Positions 1 to 11,400 of a stretch of 64,000 nt of DNA are shown in pieces. The first letter of the stretch is position 1. Each line of letters begins with the position of its first letter. A model generated the notes under the pieces. That model worked only from the letters and a program-made list of their open reading frames with translations. It ran no database searches and had not been told where the DNA came from. A program made the position numbers and the translations under genes. Location: the NCBI GenBank assembly GCA_038501625.1, contig JAZAYU010000221.1:620001-684000 (forward strand), written 5' to 3'. This DNA comes from Corbicula japonica (taxonomy: Eukaryota > Mollusca > Bivalvia > Venerida > Cyrenidae).

Positions 1-1066
1 TTATCAGAGTGTGTGGGAAGTGGGGGAGGAGGGTGGCGCGGATTGGTTTAAAAATTGAATAATTTAAGATATTGTCTCTATTTTTTATTTTATTTATTTA
101 ATTAGCAAGTTTAAGTTGACTTAAAACCTTTAACATGTATACTTTTACGTTAGAAACAAAATTCATAGTTCCGTTTAGCACCATGTCAATTAAGGGTCAA
201 GAATATCTCTCGAAATCACATAATGCAAAACATTTATAAAAAGACTACTACGGGTGTGTTAAGTCCGTTCATAAAGCTAATTCCAAGCTGTTCTGCGATT
301 TGTCACTCTGACACGGTTTGTTCTTAACGTCTTAATGGTTGCTCTCCCTTAGTCTTATTGTCGCTTTAAACGAAAATACACTAATGTGAAAATCTTCTGT
401 TAGTGTACTTCAATTATATCTCTTCTGAATCCTGAGCTCAATATATAATTAAACTGATTCTAGAGATCAGTCTTAACTCTCAAGCATTCTCAAGCATCTG
501 AATGGCTGAAATAGAGAATTTGAAAACATTTAAATGATATAAAATGCTGAGATTTAATTAAGCTTTTCATGAATCGTACAATATAAAAATGATCATCGTC
601 TGAACAAATTGAAGAACAAAATTAATACGTAATTCCTATAAAAAAGAAATTGTCTGAAGTTATAGAAATTGGTTTTATTGATTATAACGAGAAAATATTC
701 AAACATCTGGTCTCTGATTTGTTAAAGCTTTTAAAAACAAACTTATTCGTTTGAATAAATAAAAAAATAAAATAAAATAAAAGGTATTTAGAATTAAGCT
801 CAAAAACGAACATGTATAGGCCGGTTTTAAATGAATTCTTCGTAATTACCTTCCTGGTTACCACATGCTTACTCTGGATTTTCAACGATCGGGTGGCATA
901 TCTTTTATTAAGTAGTAACTCGACGCACGATAAAAGTTTTTAAAATATGGTTTAATGTGGGGAATTTGTTCATGTTTAAATTATTTATAGAATATTTTTC
1001 GAATATGAATTTCAAAATTTGAAGCAGACCTGTTTATAATTCAGTGAAGATGAAGCGTGAACAGTA
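1..1066. repeat. Diverged duplicate of 47,950-50,966
   Basis: This stretch aligns by eye, with gaps, to 47,950-50,966. Shared landmarks include the GGTTTRAAA..TTGAAT..TTTAAGAT start, the tract ending in AAGCATTCTCAA, a TTTTCATGAATCGT block, TGATTTGTTAAAGCTTT, and a CGGGTGGCA block near 890. The distal copy is longer because about 950 bases (48,170-49,120) have no match here. I see no gene in it. It forms the 3' flank of gene 2, and the other copy lies upstream of gene 1, so it hints at tandem duplication of a larger segment. Confidence 0.7.
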
Positions 1067-1451
1067 TTCCATGGCTTTGAGTTGGTGTCGAAAAATAACA
1101 ACCAGGTACATGACCTTGAAAATCGAAAAATCTGGGATAGGGATGATTGCTACTGTGTATGTCTCTCGCATGGTTGGATTTTTGGTTGGATTTTTGGACT
1201 AATCAGTACATTTAGCGATTAGTTTTTGAGTGAATTTATATTGCAACACGCTAATACGACTTCAGCTGTAAAAATATTCTACGAGTCGTTAACTGTATAA
1301 AAATTGTTTTTATAAAAACATACCGACAGCTATTGTCCAACAATATTGACCTGACACCTCATTAAATTTCGTAAAGGTCATAGGAAAAAACACTGGTACA
1401 TACCATGTAACTAGAGAACAAATTGATATAATTGTTCACTCCGAACGTCAG

Positions 1452-1525
1452 TGAGTTGTGGTGTATTGGTATACAATGTACATGCCGGACTACGGATCTG
1501 ATGGTCTCTGGTTCGAATCCCTACA
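1452..1525 (+). repeat. tRNA-Arg(ACG)-like derived sequence
   Basis: A GGTGTATTGG A-box-like stretch, a GGACTACGGATCTGATGG anticodon-arm-like stretch and a GGTTCGAATCC B box occur at tRNA spacing. The anticodon loop CTACGGA would carry ACG (Arg). The acceptor ends do not pair well, so this is more likely a tRNA pseudogene or SINE head than a working tRNA gene. Confidence 0.45.
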
Positions 1526-1837
1526 AACATTACATTATAAAAATACACATTTTTCTTTTACTTGTAAAAAAGTCATTTGAAATTGTTTTACTACTCGTAC
1601 ATCTGGTTTTAGAATACCCTTCCTTTGAATAGTGTTTTTCTACAATTTTATTTATGACATTATGCAACCGTATAGTCAATAAATGCTTTTTACTTTAGCC
1701 CATACACGCAAAATATTCAGTTATAGAATACTTCACACTACACTGGTAGTTTACACAGAAAAATAACAGTCTATACGAGTTTTAAAAGAACGGAAATTTT
1801 GAAATTAAAATAAAACCAAAAAAGTGGCTAAAACATT

Positions 1838-1910
1838 AATTCGAACCCACGAGTTTACGTCTTTATTCTCGAATTTAAACACTTTTACCGACTGCGCTAA
1901 GCGGGCTTCT
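1838..1910 (-). repeat. tRNA-Met-like derived sequence
   Basis: Read on the minus strand it has TTAGCGCAGTCGG (A box) and GGGTTCGAATT (B box), and it starts GCCCGCTTAGCGCAG like an elongator tRNA-Met. The middle is AT-rich and degenerate and the acceptor stem does not close. It is a tRNA-derived remnant. Confidence 0.4.
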
Positions 1911-1951
1911 TACATTTTATGGCTTATTAAAATTGGTTATACATGCGAATT

Positions 1952-1957
1952 TTTATT
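1952..1957 (-). terminator. Original poly(A) signal AATAAA of gene 2
   Basis: AATAAA on the minus strand lies 54 bases beyond the original stop codon of gene 2 (2,012-2,014). With the severed coding end at 2,012-2,086 it marks the pre-insertion 3' end of the gene. Confidence 0.55.
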
Positions 1958-2011
1958 CAAAAACTTACAAAAACAGAACAAACAAGTAAAACTATAGCAT
2001 CAGCTTTAAGA

Positions 2012-2086
2012 TCAGCCGTTGTTCCTTTTGCAATTGTCACATAAAAAGCCCCTGGGATCAACACATTCTTTTATGTTCTCACATTC
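2012..2086 (-). pseudogene. Severed 3' end of gene 2: second half of PHD-like finger
   Basis: Read on the minus strand this is GAA followed by 23 codons and a TGA stop. It contributes Cys at the first severed codon, a second Cys six residues later, and a terminal FLCDNC pair. Joined in frame after the last codon of the exon at 3,014-3,229 it supplies the missing ligands of a C4HC3-type zinc finger (H-x2-C, then C-x2-C). It is separated from that exon by a LINE (2,087-3,015) and is no longer in frame with gene 2 because a TAA in the LINE tail comes first. Confidence 0.75.
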
Positions 2087-3015
2087 AATGATATGATCAA
2101 CGTCTACAAACCGGCTAGAAATCTGCGTTCAGCCAACCAATCCCTTACTCTTGTGCCACCAAAAACAAAACTTAAATTCGGGGACAGGAGCTTTTCGGCG
2201 GCTGCTCCTAAACTATGGAATACTTTACCAGAACATGTTAGAGACTGTACTTCTCTTGAAAGTTTCAAAAGACGACTAAAGACTCACTTCTTCGTTCAGG
2301 TTTATGGAACTGATTAGTCGCATGAAGGCAATGTCAAGTCAAATACAAGTGACTTCTAGTCACATTCTGGCTTCGGGCAACTTCTTGTTGCATTCAGTTG
2401 ACTTCTAGTCACACAGGAGCGACTTCTTGTTGCATTCAGCTGACTTCTAGTCACATAGGAGCGACTTCTTGTTGCATTCAGGTGACTACTAGTCACATAC
2501 AGGCGATTTCTTGTCGCGTTCAGGTGACTTCTAGTCACAATCGGGCGACTACTTGTTGCGTTTTTGGTGACTTCTAGTCACATACAGGCAACTTCTAGTT
2601 GCATCATAGACAGTCATGGACGCTTGGGGGATCTCCTGGAAGATCATGGATCAAGATCAAGTCTTTTGATCTTTTTATTTAAATGCTGTTTTAGTATTTT
2701 AATTGTATTGCTTGTAATAAGTTATTAGTTTATATTATTGTAAAGCGCCCTTTGATCGCGTTATCTATGTTTTTAGAATGTGTCTTAGAAAATTTGTTTT
2801 ATAATTTTAATTCCATGCCTATTCTTAAGCTTTGCTATAACGTTTAACATTGCCTTTAATTTATGTTTGTTAATTATTTTAATCAAGTATTGCATATTTA
2901 TTTAACCTTTCTAAATAATTTGTACTTTTTAACCATGATATATTGTAAAGCGCTTTTGAGCATATTTTTTGAAAAGAGCGCTATATAAATGCGGTATATT
3001 ATTATTATTATTATT
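2087..3015 (+). mobile_element. 5'-truncated non-LTR retrotransposon (LINE) in last exon of gene 2
   Basis: The frame at 2,093-2,317 is the typical C-terminal end of a LINE reverse transcriptase protein: Y-x-P-x-R-x-LRSA, then FGDRSFSAAAPKLWNTLP and a K-rich end. It is followed by about 0.7 kb of 3' UTR ending in GAGCGCTATATAAATGCGG and an (ATT)n tail. ATTC flanks it on both sides (2,083-2,086 and 3,016-3,019), consistent with a short target duplication. Only the last ~75 codons remain, so it cannot move by itself. It lies antisense to gene 2. Confidence 0.8.
2349..2606 (+). repeat. ~42-bp minisatellite in LINE 3' UTR, 6 units
   Basis: About six units alternate a self-complementary GTGACTTCTAGTCAC-like motif with a GGCGACTTCTTGTTGC-like motif. 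Each half can form a small hairpin. The array lies directly after the stop codon of the LINE frame and is probably part of the element. Confidence 0.75.
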
Positions 3016-3229
3016 ATTCCAAGTGTAGTGAGCGGAAACAAGCTTCACATTCAATCAAACGGGGAGACTGGACCGGGATTTTACACGTTTTGGCGTGACA
3101 AACAGTGTTCTGGCTTTCTGATTTTCTGCTTGCTTTCAACAGTTTGCATCTAACAAAATGCCTCATGGCCAATGCATGCTCCTGATCCAGTTCTTGGGTA
3201 GCATCTCCATCTGTAATCGCTTTTGTATT
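3014..3229 (-). CDS. Gene 2 exon 8: end of C48 domain and start of PHD-like finger
   Basis: The exon follows a TTTTTTTCAG acceptor in phase 0. It encodes the acidic ELDQEHALAMRHFV helix that closes the C48 fold, a K/S-rich spacer, then CHAKTC and CEACFRSLH, which supply the first zinc ligands of a PHD-like finger. The last codons are GAA TAA; the TAA belongs to the (ATT)n tail of the LINE. The finger therefore lacks its last ligands, which survive at 2,012-2,083. Confidence 0.8.
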   Translation of the reverse strand, partial: NTKAITDGDATQELDQEHALAMRHFVRCKLLKASRKSESQNTVCHAKTCKIPVQSPRLIECEACFRSLHLE

Positions 3230-3969
3230 CTGAAAAAAATGCCGCAAATAAACCATTTGTATGGACAATATTATATAAAAGAATCTCCAGTTATTTAAGA
3301 ACAAGTTCGTGATATACAATGTAATAGGAATTTTACTCATTTTATTAATATTGATGTGTCGGCCTATGGCCTTTATCAAAATATTTATGTCAATAATTAA
3401 TAAATAAATCACATAAATATTTTGATAAAGGCCATAGGCCGAAACATCAATATTAATAAAATGAGTGAAACACTATTATTATGTGTTTTATCACTATCCC
3501 TAAGGATTATTTCAAATAAATTCGTGATAGCCAATTGATTTAAAAGCAAAGTGCAATGTTTCCTCTACACATGAAACAACCACCGTGACAATACTTTTTT
3601 TTCTGGACAGAAAAGAAGAAGCAAAGCAAATCAAAGGCTGAATTTTCGAAAGGAATAAAACTGTAATGAATACGTATTCAGGCTATTTTCTTGAATTTTT
3701 AAAATCGCGATAACTTCGACATGAAAAAAGATAAATCTTCATCCCTTCTAAATGTTAATAGTTCATACTTGGCAAGCCACACTCTAAAAAATCACAGTCT
3801 TTTCTGACTTTCAAACAAGAACAGTTCAAATGGGAAGATATTTAGTCCTCGGTCATAATTATGATGATAGAATAGAGTCAATTAACAAAAAATGCATCGG
3901 TCTTCGTTAATTAATTTTGATTTGAAATTTACCCTTTTAAAACTATGTTTAGCAAGTACCATTCAGGTA

Positions 3970-4000
<31 letters not shown>

Positions 4001-4011
4001 CCTCTCTCTCT

Positions 4012-4044
<33 letters not shown>

Positions 4045-4716
4045 TACACACACACACTATGTGCGAAAATGTGTGTGATCATGCGCTAAATTAATAGATT
4101 ATTCCAAATAACAGATTGAAGGCGGAACATTTTTTGGCAAATTCCAATATACATATCGAGAATAAACCCATTCAGAAAGCAGCGAACCCACACAACCAAA
4201 AAGTAGACAGTAGTCGATATCATGTTTTATATATTATCAATTTAAAAACAATTAACGAGAATACAAATCCTGAGAATCCTGAGCGTCAAAACATTTTGCC
4301 ACCGGGTATTTAGAGTAAAGAGCTACATATAATATATACGTTACCAGAAGAACAAACGCACCACATGAAGAACCGTCAATCTGACGCGCAGACAAGTTTG
4401 TACGATTATGAAAAGTCCAATCACTAGGGGAGTCATGTGAAACATGCTTCGCCCGCTCTGACATGAATGTTCTAAAATAAAAAAAAACATAGCTCTGGAG
4501 GAACACTGAGGAACACTTTAAATTAATATTCAACATTTAGAAATCTAAATAAATAATTTCTTATCATATTAAATACTAAATTTATATATTTTATTACTTT
4601 ATACTAACATATTACATGAAATGCATTATACTAAATAATTAAAGTCTTATACAATGGCAATTTCAATTACGTCTGTATATATCAATATCGGTTCTTCATA
4701 AGAAACGCAACAAATA

Positions 4717-4749
<33 letters not shown>

Positions 4750-7700
4750 AAAATGATTTTCTTTTCTGAAAGAAATAATCGTGAGCACCAACACAGCATA
4801 TCTCTTCATCCCAGATGAAGTGCCTAATAACGCGGTTAATCTTATAGAGGAGCCACTGGACAGACAGACAAAGCAGCAACAAGGAGACACTGGTTACAAC
4901 TGCAGATTATTTTTGTAAACATTGTTGTTTTGACTCACAAAAGAAAAATTATTTGTAAAAATATACTTTCTCATTGCTTTCAACTTTCAGCGCTACATGA
5001 TAAACACAAAAACATGAAAATCGTTACATAAAAACACAAAGTATGCATGAACATTTTACTTCTTAAAATATTTAATAACAAAATTCTATACTGAAATCTC
5101 AATGATTAAAATTTAAATTACAAATTTAAATATAAAAATGTTATTTCTTAAAATTTATTATTCAAGTCTGAAGACCTCAAATTAGATTTTCAAATCTAAA
5201 AAATCGATTATTAAATGCTAATACTACATATACTGTATTTCCCTGAACAGGTGAGCTCAAAATCACTACAAAGCATTCATGTCCAGAGTAGATTGAACAA
5301 TATTATACATAACCCCAAAATGTTTTCTTTCATTTATTCAATAAGTTTAGGTTTTAAGGTGTTGTAATTTTAGATACAATCACACAATTAGATAAGACAT
5401 GCAAATACTACCATTTTCCGCATGCTATTTTATGGATTTTATTTGTCTTACTTTTAAAATTAAATATTTAACGTTGCAATGCAAACGACTAACTGTTTGT
5501 TATGTCTAACATCTTCTTTATCTTAATATTAATCGTAATATTAAAGTATTGCCTTGCTTGTCATTTTTTTTTATTTATTAATATTAAAAATTGCACTTAC
5601 ACCCACATGTCGAAACATTGATGGTTATCTTCGTGCAAAGAGTCGTACACTCTAACTACTCTCGTTGGCATATGAACAGTTAACAGAACCCAGTGATTTT
5701 CATTTACATTGAACGGAACAAACACCCATGTGTAATTGGTCAATTGCACCTGAAAAATACAATACTTAATGAACATAGTTACGTTAAATGGTCTTGAGAT
5801 ATTCTTCTAAATATACAATGTTATAGTCATTTTTGTATTAATAGATACTTACTTATATGTATTTACTTAAAAAAATGAAAAATTGTGATCTTTAATGTAA
5901 CAATGTTCAAAAACGTTATTTTTTCTTTTAATTAAATCTTATGGCCTTCCCATGATAAAGAGGGTGAGTTTTTTTTAGAGTGGATGTTACTTTAAATTAG
6001 TCGCAAACAAGATGAGCAAAGAGATTTGATTATTGTGCAGTTTAAGGCAAACGGTGCAGTTATTTTTAAGTGAAAAGGCTGACACGCTAGCTTAATTTAG
6101 TGACAAAAGAAATAGTTCTCGTTAGTTATTCAAAAAAAGTTTAATGGGAACTTGGTAAGAAACTGAAGACGAGAAATAAAAGCTCGGTTTACGTGCAGGA
6201 AACTTTTAAATTTGCAGCCTGGATTCGGTCTAGGACAGAAGCATATAAAAAAATTTGGATTGATCATAAATTATTGCATAATTTTACATTGCGTTTACAA
6301 CATATAATATTTACTTTTTATAATCTGTAACGGTTATATTCTTTTAGTAGTGAAGATAACAATCATAACCCACAATTGAAAAAAATAGGAATTCCAAATG
6401 TGTTAAGGTTTCAAAATATTCATTTGTTTTGGTAAATTTCCAATAAACTTTTATGATTTTCATATGGGTCATAGGCCTCGAATGTTAATGAAAAAAGAAA
6501 TTTTTCTATTTGCTTGACAATGCTACTAGCCTCTAAAGTTTTATAGGTTTAAATGTTTTGTTGCTTTGCATGCAACATTTTCGAGTCGATGGGTGGGTTG
6601 GAACTACTTCACCCAGACAACTTTACTTATTTGTTATATGAGAATCTGTTGAGACAAGTGTGAGGTTGGTGCATACTAGAACCTGATTTAAACGCCGAGT
6701 GACAATTGTTTTGCCACTGACCTTTCCAAGGCGGTAACCCGTCTTGTTTTTTGTATTATTTGTATATGGTTTCTATTTTGAAATTTATAATTTTATTACC
6801 CATTTTTTTCTTTCCACTTTGTGGCTCTGTGGACAGGATGTGTCTTCTGGATGTGGCCTTTGTTGATATGCATATATTACTTTTTTTCACTTCTTTTAGC
6901 TGTGTGCGAAGACTGTGTTTTCTGGATGTTACCAATCCTGATATTCACAGTTCACTGTTTTGAATGCCATCGACAAACATCAAAATATTGTACCCTCGGT
7001 AGGATTGGGCGTGTTTATTAGAAGTTATAAAAGTGCATAATATGCCGCCTAGTCCCACGAAGAGCGCAACTTAATATATACACAAATATATACATCGTGC
7101 AGGGCTATATAATTGATAACAGTGTTCATTAACATGTGCTCAGCCCGGGATTTGGCGGAGTGGACCTCGGTGTGCATTTCTAATGCTGCCAAAGGACGGG
7201 CTAAATCTGGTCGATCATGCCTTGTTTCGATTTTTGTCGCGTCCGGTGCCGTAAAAAAGTCATACAACTAGTGGTTAGTATGGGAAACGAAAATAATTGC
7301 GAGATAATAACAGTACCGTTCTATCTCGTTTTACCGAGCAAATATAAAAGTCTAAACGTCTATTATCCGATTTTAATTTGACTTTTAAAAAGAGGAATAT
7401 TTTCTGATGTAAAGTTTTAGTGTTAAGAGATGAGCATGTGTATTTTAAAGAGATGGCAACTGATTCTGATCATGGGATCTGGGTATCCATTGAACTATCT
7501 GAACGTTTATTTTGATACTAACACTTTGTTTGAAGTAATATATGTATTGTAGGGTGTAATGGGGTTAAACTGTCAATTACTTAATTAAATGGTTGTTTCT
7601 AAACAAATATCTTTTTCTTTGACGGTATCTAACCGTCGTTTCCATAGATATATACGCTTCAAAATTTGAATAATTTAATTTAACATGAACAAGAAATCAT

Positions 7701-8431
7701 TTGATAATCTCAACAATTATGTCCGATTTTAACATGTTAAATAAATATCGCAAAAAGTCTGGACTTAAAAGTATTATTGACTCTGTGAATGATATATACA
7801 TTAGTTGTTTTTAATCATTTTAACTGATGTTATGCCGCTAAACAGTGGGATGAAGAAAGGAAGGCAAAAAGAATGATGTTATAGAACATAGATGTGAATC
7901 AAGTTCTTGTGAACGAATAAAAAAAGAATTTATTAATAATTTATGGAACTTAAACGGACATAATTATTACATAATAAGTTGCTTTAGCACATTCCTAAAA
8001 CTGAGAATCCCAATGAACTGCATGTCAGCACATCTCGATAATCCGTTAAATGTGCATATGCTTATATGCTTACAGAGAGCAGAAAGATAATTTAGCAAAA
8101 TGGCCAATATACGTATAAAATTTAAAGTTTTTATTAACACATATCCGGATGCCAAATGTTTTATCTAAAGCATTAAAAGTAAGCGTTGAGAAAAGTTGAT
8201 TAAAATGGTTACATTTTTACCTTTTCATAAATGCATGTATTGAACAAACCATGGCTCCATAGATTACCGACACATGTCAGCATTACATAGATACGATTGC
8301 CACTAGGTCTCCGACATTGTCTCCAGTGTAATAACCGAAGCAAAGAATCAATAATCTGAAATTAAACAACAAGCTTCAGGTTACTTCGATAATCAATCTT
8401 AATGTTAATGGCTAAGAGAGATAGATAGATA

Positions 8432-8489
<58 letters not shown>

Positions 8490-11400
8490 AAATATCTGTA
8501 AGATCTTGCAAAAAGAAAATAATACCTAAAATTAAACAAATGAAAACTTGTAGCTTTACCGCTTGGAACGGTCATTGGCAAAACACATTTACCAAGGGCG
8601 CCTACGGCGCCGACTGTTAACGGACTACTTATATCCAGTGATCGGGGGTAAATGTGAAAGTCGGTTGAATACGTTCAGTAATTACAGACTATAAACAATA
8701 TCTTTACCTTTACCTTTATTATTATTTGCTTTTTTGTTAGAAAAATAAAGTTTATAATGGATACCGTGTCATGCAACCATTCGTTATCCCTCAAGGAATC
8801 GAAGTCATGTGGTTCCAGCGTTATTCCAGCAACACTCATTTTGCTGTAAAAATAATAACATAATTATTAGAATTAGGCCGTCAACTGTTTTCGGGAAACA
8901 GCTGCAGGCAGAAAAGCGTGACGGGCGGCAAGGCGAACAACGCCATAACAATATATTCCTCAATATTTTCCTCCTGATTTCATCGGCGGAATAAAATAAT
9001 CCATGGATATACATGTATTGTTTGTTCGCTGCGGTCTGCATTACCTTCTCGTGCTTGGGCTATCAAGTTTTTATGACAGATCCGTAGAGTATAAAAGTAA
9101 ATGTAACGTCATGTGTAAATATTTGTTTCATACTATTCAGCTCTTGTCTTTTCAGTATTAAAACACAACAATAATCATGAAATTACATGTACAAGTAAAC
9201 ATCTTCGTTGTGACTATTTTTGGTAGGAATATCAAAGCACTTTTCATTCAAAATTGAGTAGACTGTCATAGATTGTTAAACTACAATTAACCTACCAGTT
9301 TATCTCCAGGATATCCTTACTCTCCCCAAAGCCACGCCACAGTTTAGTCAGGAAACGTTCCAATTCTAAAACAAGCAAAAACGACATTAAAATAGTATTT
9401 GTCCAGCAGACAGTCTTAAAATGTGTGGCATTGACAGAAAAAATTGGTACATCTGCGCAATAGTTATTATTGCGAAAATTAAAAGACAATCAGATGCCTG
9501 AAAAATTAAAACTTTGCTGTGTATTGTAAAGCGCATTTATAAATATGCTCGAAAATGCTTCCATGTTACACCAGCAACCACGTTCTCTTATATATCCGAA
9601 TAAATGAAAATAAATGAAAGTACTCTAAAAAAGTAAAAACTTGCAACAATTTTAGTAAAATAAGCAATTTACCTGTAAATTAATCGTGAGTTATTTGGTC
9701 ACGTTTGAAAAAAAACTTCTTCAGTCATTAATATAAAGCCCACTTATAGCGGCCCATATGGAACATTGGATGGTTTAAACAATATTAAAAATATTTTAGT
9801 TGACAATGTGGGGAATGCCTTTTATCGAAATTGAGCCAACCAATATTTAGAAATGTTGTCTATGCAAATCGAAACAAAGTTCCCATACACACATGTTACT
9901 TTATAAGTACAATTCTTAATTCAAGGTTAGACTTAACTTAATCGAAGGATCTTTGTTTTACAATAAATTTGCTACATCCTTTAGTAAGAGTTTGCGCTAC
10001 ATACCAGAATGACCTGCTGGAGTTCCAGTTATTCCAGACAGTATTGTGTTATCATCTCTCTGGCCTGATCTGCTAGTTTTGTCCTCGTTTTGTTCAGTGT
10101 GTTTGTTACTTGTGCATTTCCCGCTGTTTTGTACATAGGTTTGTGAAGCTGACGCTGTTGTGTCGGCGATTACAGGTGTTAATGTCTGTGATGATTCCGA
10201 TTCCGATGCTTCCAGTAACTTTTCTACCAATCGATTAGCAGTTATACATTCTCTCGAACCACCTTGAAAAAATCTCGGTCATTTAAATAATGATTCATAC
10301 TTAGTCAAAATCCAATTAAATAAATGTTAATAATAGAACGCTTGAAAAAATAGTTTAAAAAGAATGTAGATGCTTGATTATTTTCTTCTATTCCTGCCAT
10401 CGAGTTCTTGATGACATAACTCTAAGTGTTTTGGACTCAGCAAGGTTGTTAAGTTTCCATACTTTTTGCTTGACGAGGTCATTAGTTTTTTATATTTTAG
10501 GTTTCTGTTCTTTTTCAAGCAAACTCGTCGAGGTTATGGGTGTGTCATAATTCACTAAGACAACTTGTGCTTGTTTCTTCAATTGTTGGGGGCAAGTGTG
10601 ACGTTGGAGTACCCTTAAACCTGTTTTATGCCCCATTCGCAAAACATTATGCAATCGTTGCAAGAGGGTAACCCCTCAGATTCAGTTCACATTTTTGTTG
10701 TTTGTGTTGTCCATTTTTAAATCGATTACAGTATAACCCCTTTGTTCTTTTTGCCTCAGACTCTTTAATTTTTGGGTGTGAAGGGAGACTGCGTCTTCTG
10801 AGTGTGTGTGCCTTTTTCTTGATATGCATGTTTCATGTTCTAGAAAAAGCCAATTAAGCCGCATACAAAATACACTTAACTCAAACAAAAAATCAGATAT
10901 TTAAGCTTGTTTTCAAGTTATTTGAAAAATTCAACCACATAGACCATTTACTTGACAGGTGAGCTAATTGGTAATATGAACTATATATTTGAACCGATAA
11001 ACGGCGTCAGGTTACTTTATTTAAAGGGAAACAGTGCGATAAGAGCAGATTCTGTTTGGTAACTGCCACTGAATTGAGATAGATTTTTTGGAAATAAAAT
11101 ATAAAAGGCGCCTTGCAAGGTGACATGTATCTACTTGAAGCTGGTGATAACTGGGTATTTAAATACTATTTGTATAATCAAACTTTGCAAAGACTTCAGC
11201 AGTATGGGTGGTTTCAGTATCGAAGCCTTAGATAATGTCCAATCTCACCATTAATTCACCTTAAGTTTTTTTAACATTTCCTTCGGCGTTTCCTGTGATA
11301 CCCAGGATTTAAATTCTCAGATTCCCTGTAATTAAGAGTCTTTTGACTTGAAACCATACGCCGCTGATCATTGAAGGCATTCATCTAAAATATCGCATTG

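Noticed and set aside
1452..1525. Functional tRNA-Arg gene
   Set aside because: Boxes are present but the acceptor stem does not pair, and several arms are mismatched.
2349..2606. CRISPR-like array
   Set aside because: Units are contiguous and imperfect with no unique spacers, and the genome is eukaryotic; it is a minisatellite.
3892..4089. Ser/Leu-rich 65-codon frame
   Set aside because: It is translated from a (CT)n microsatellite.
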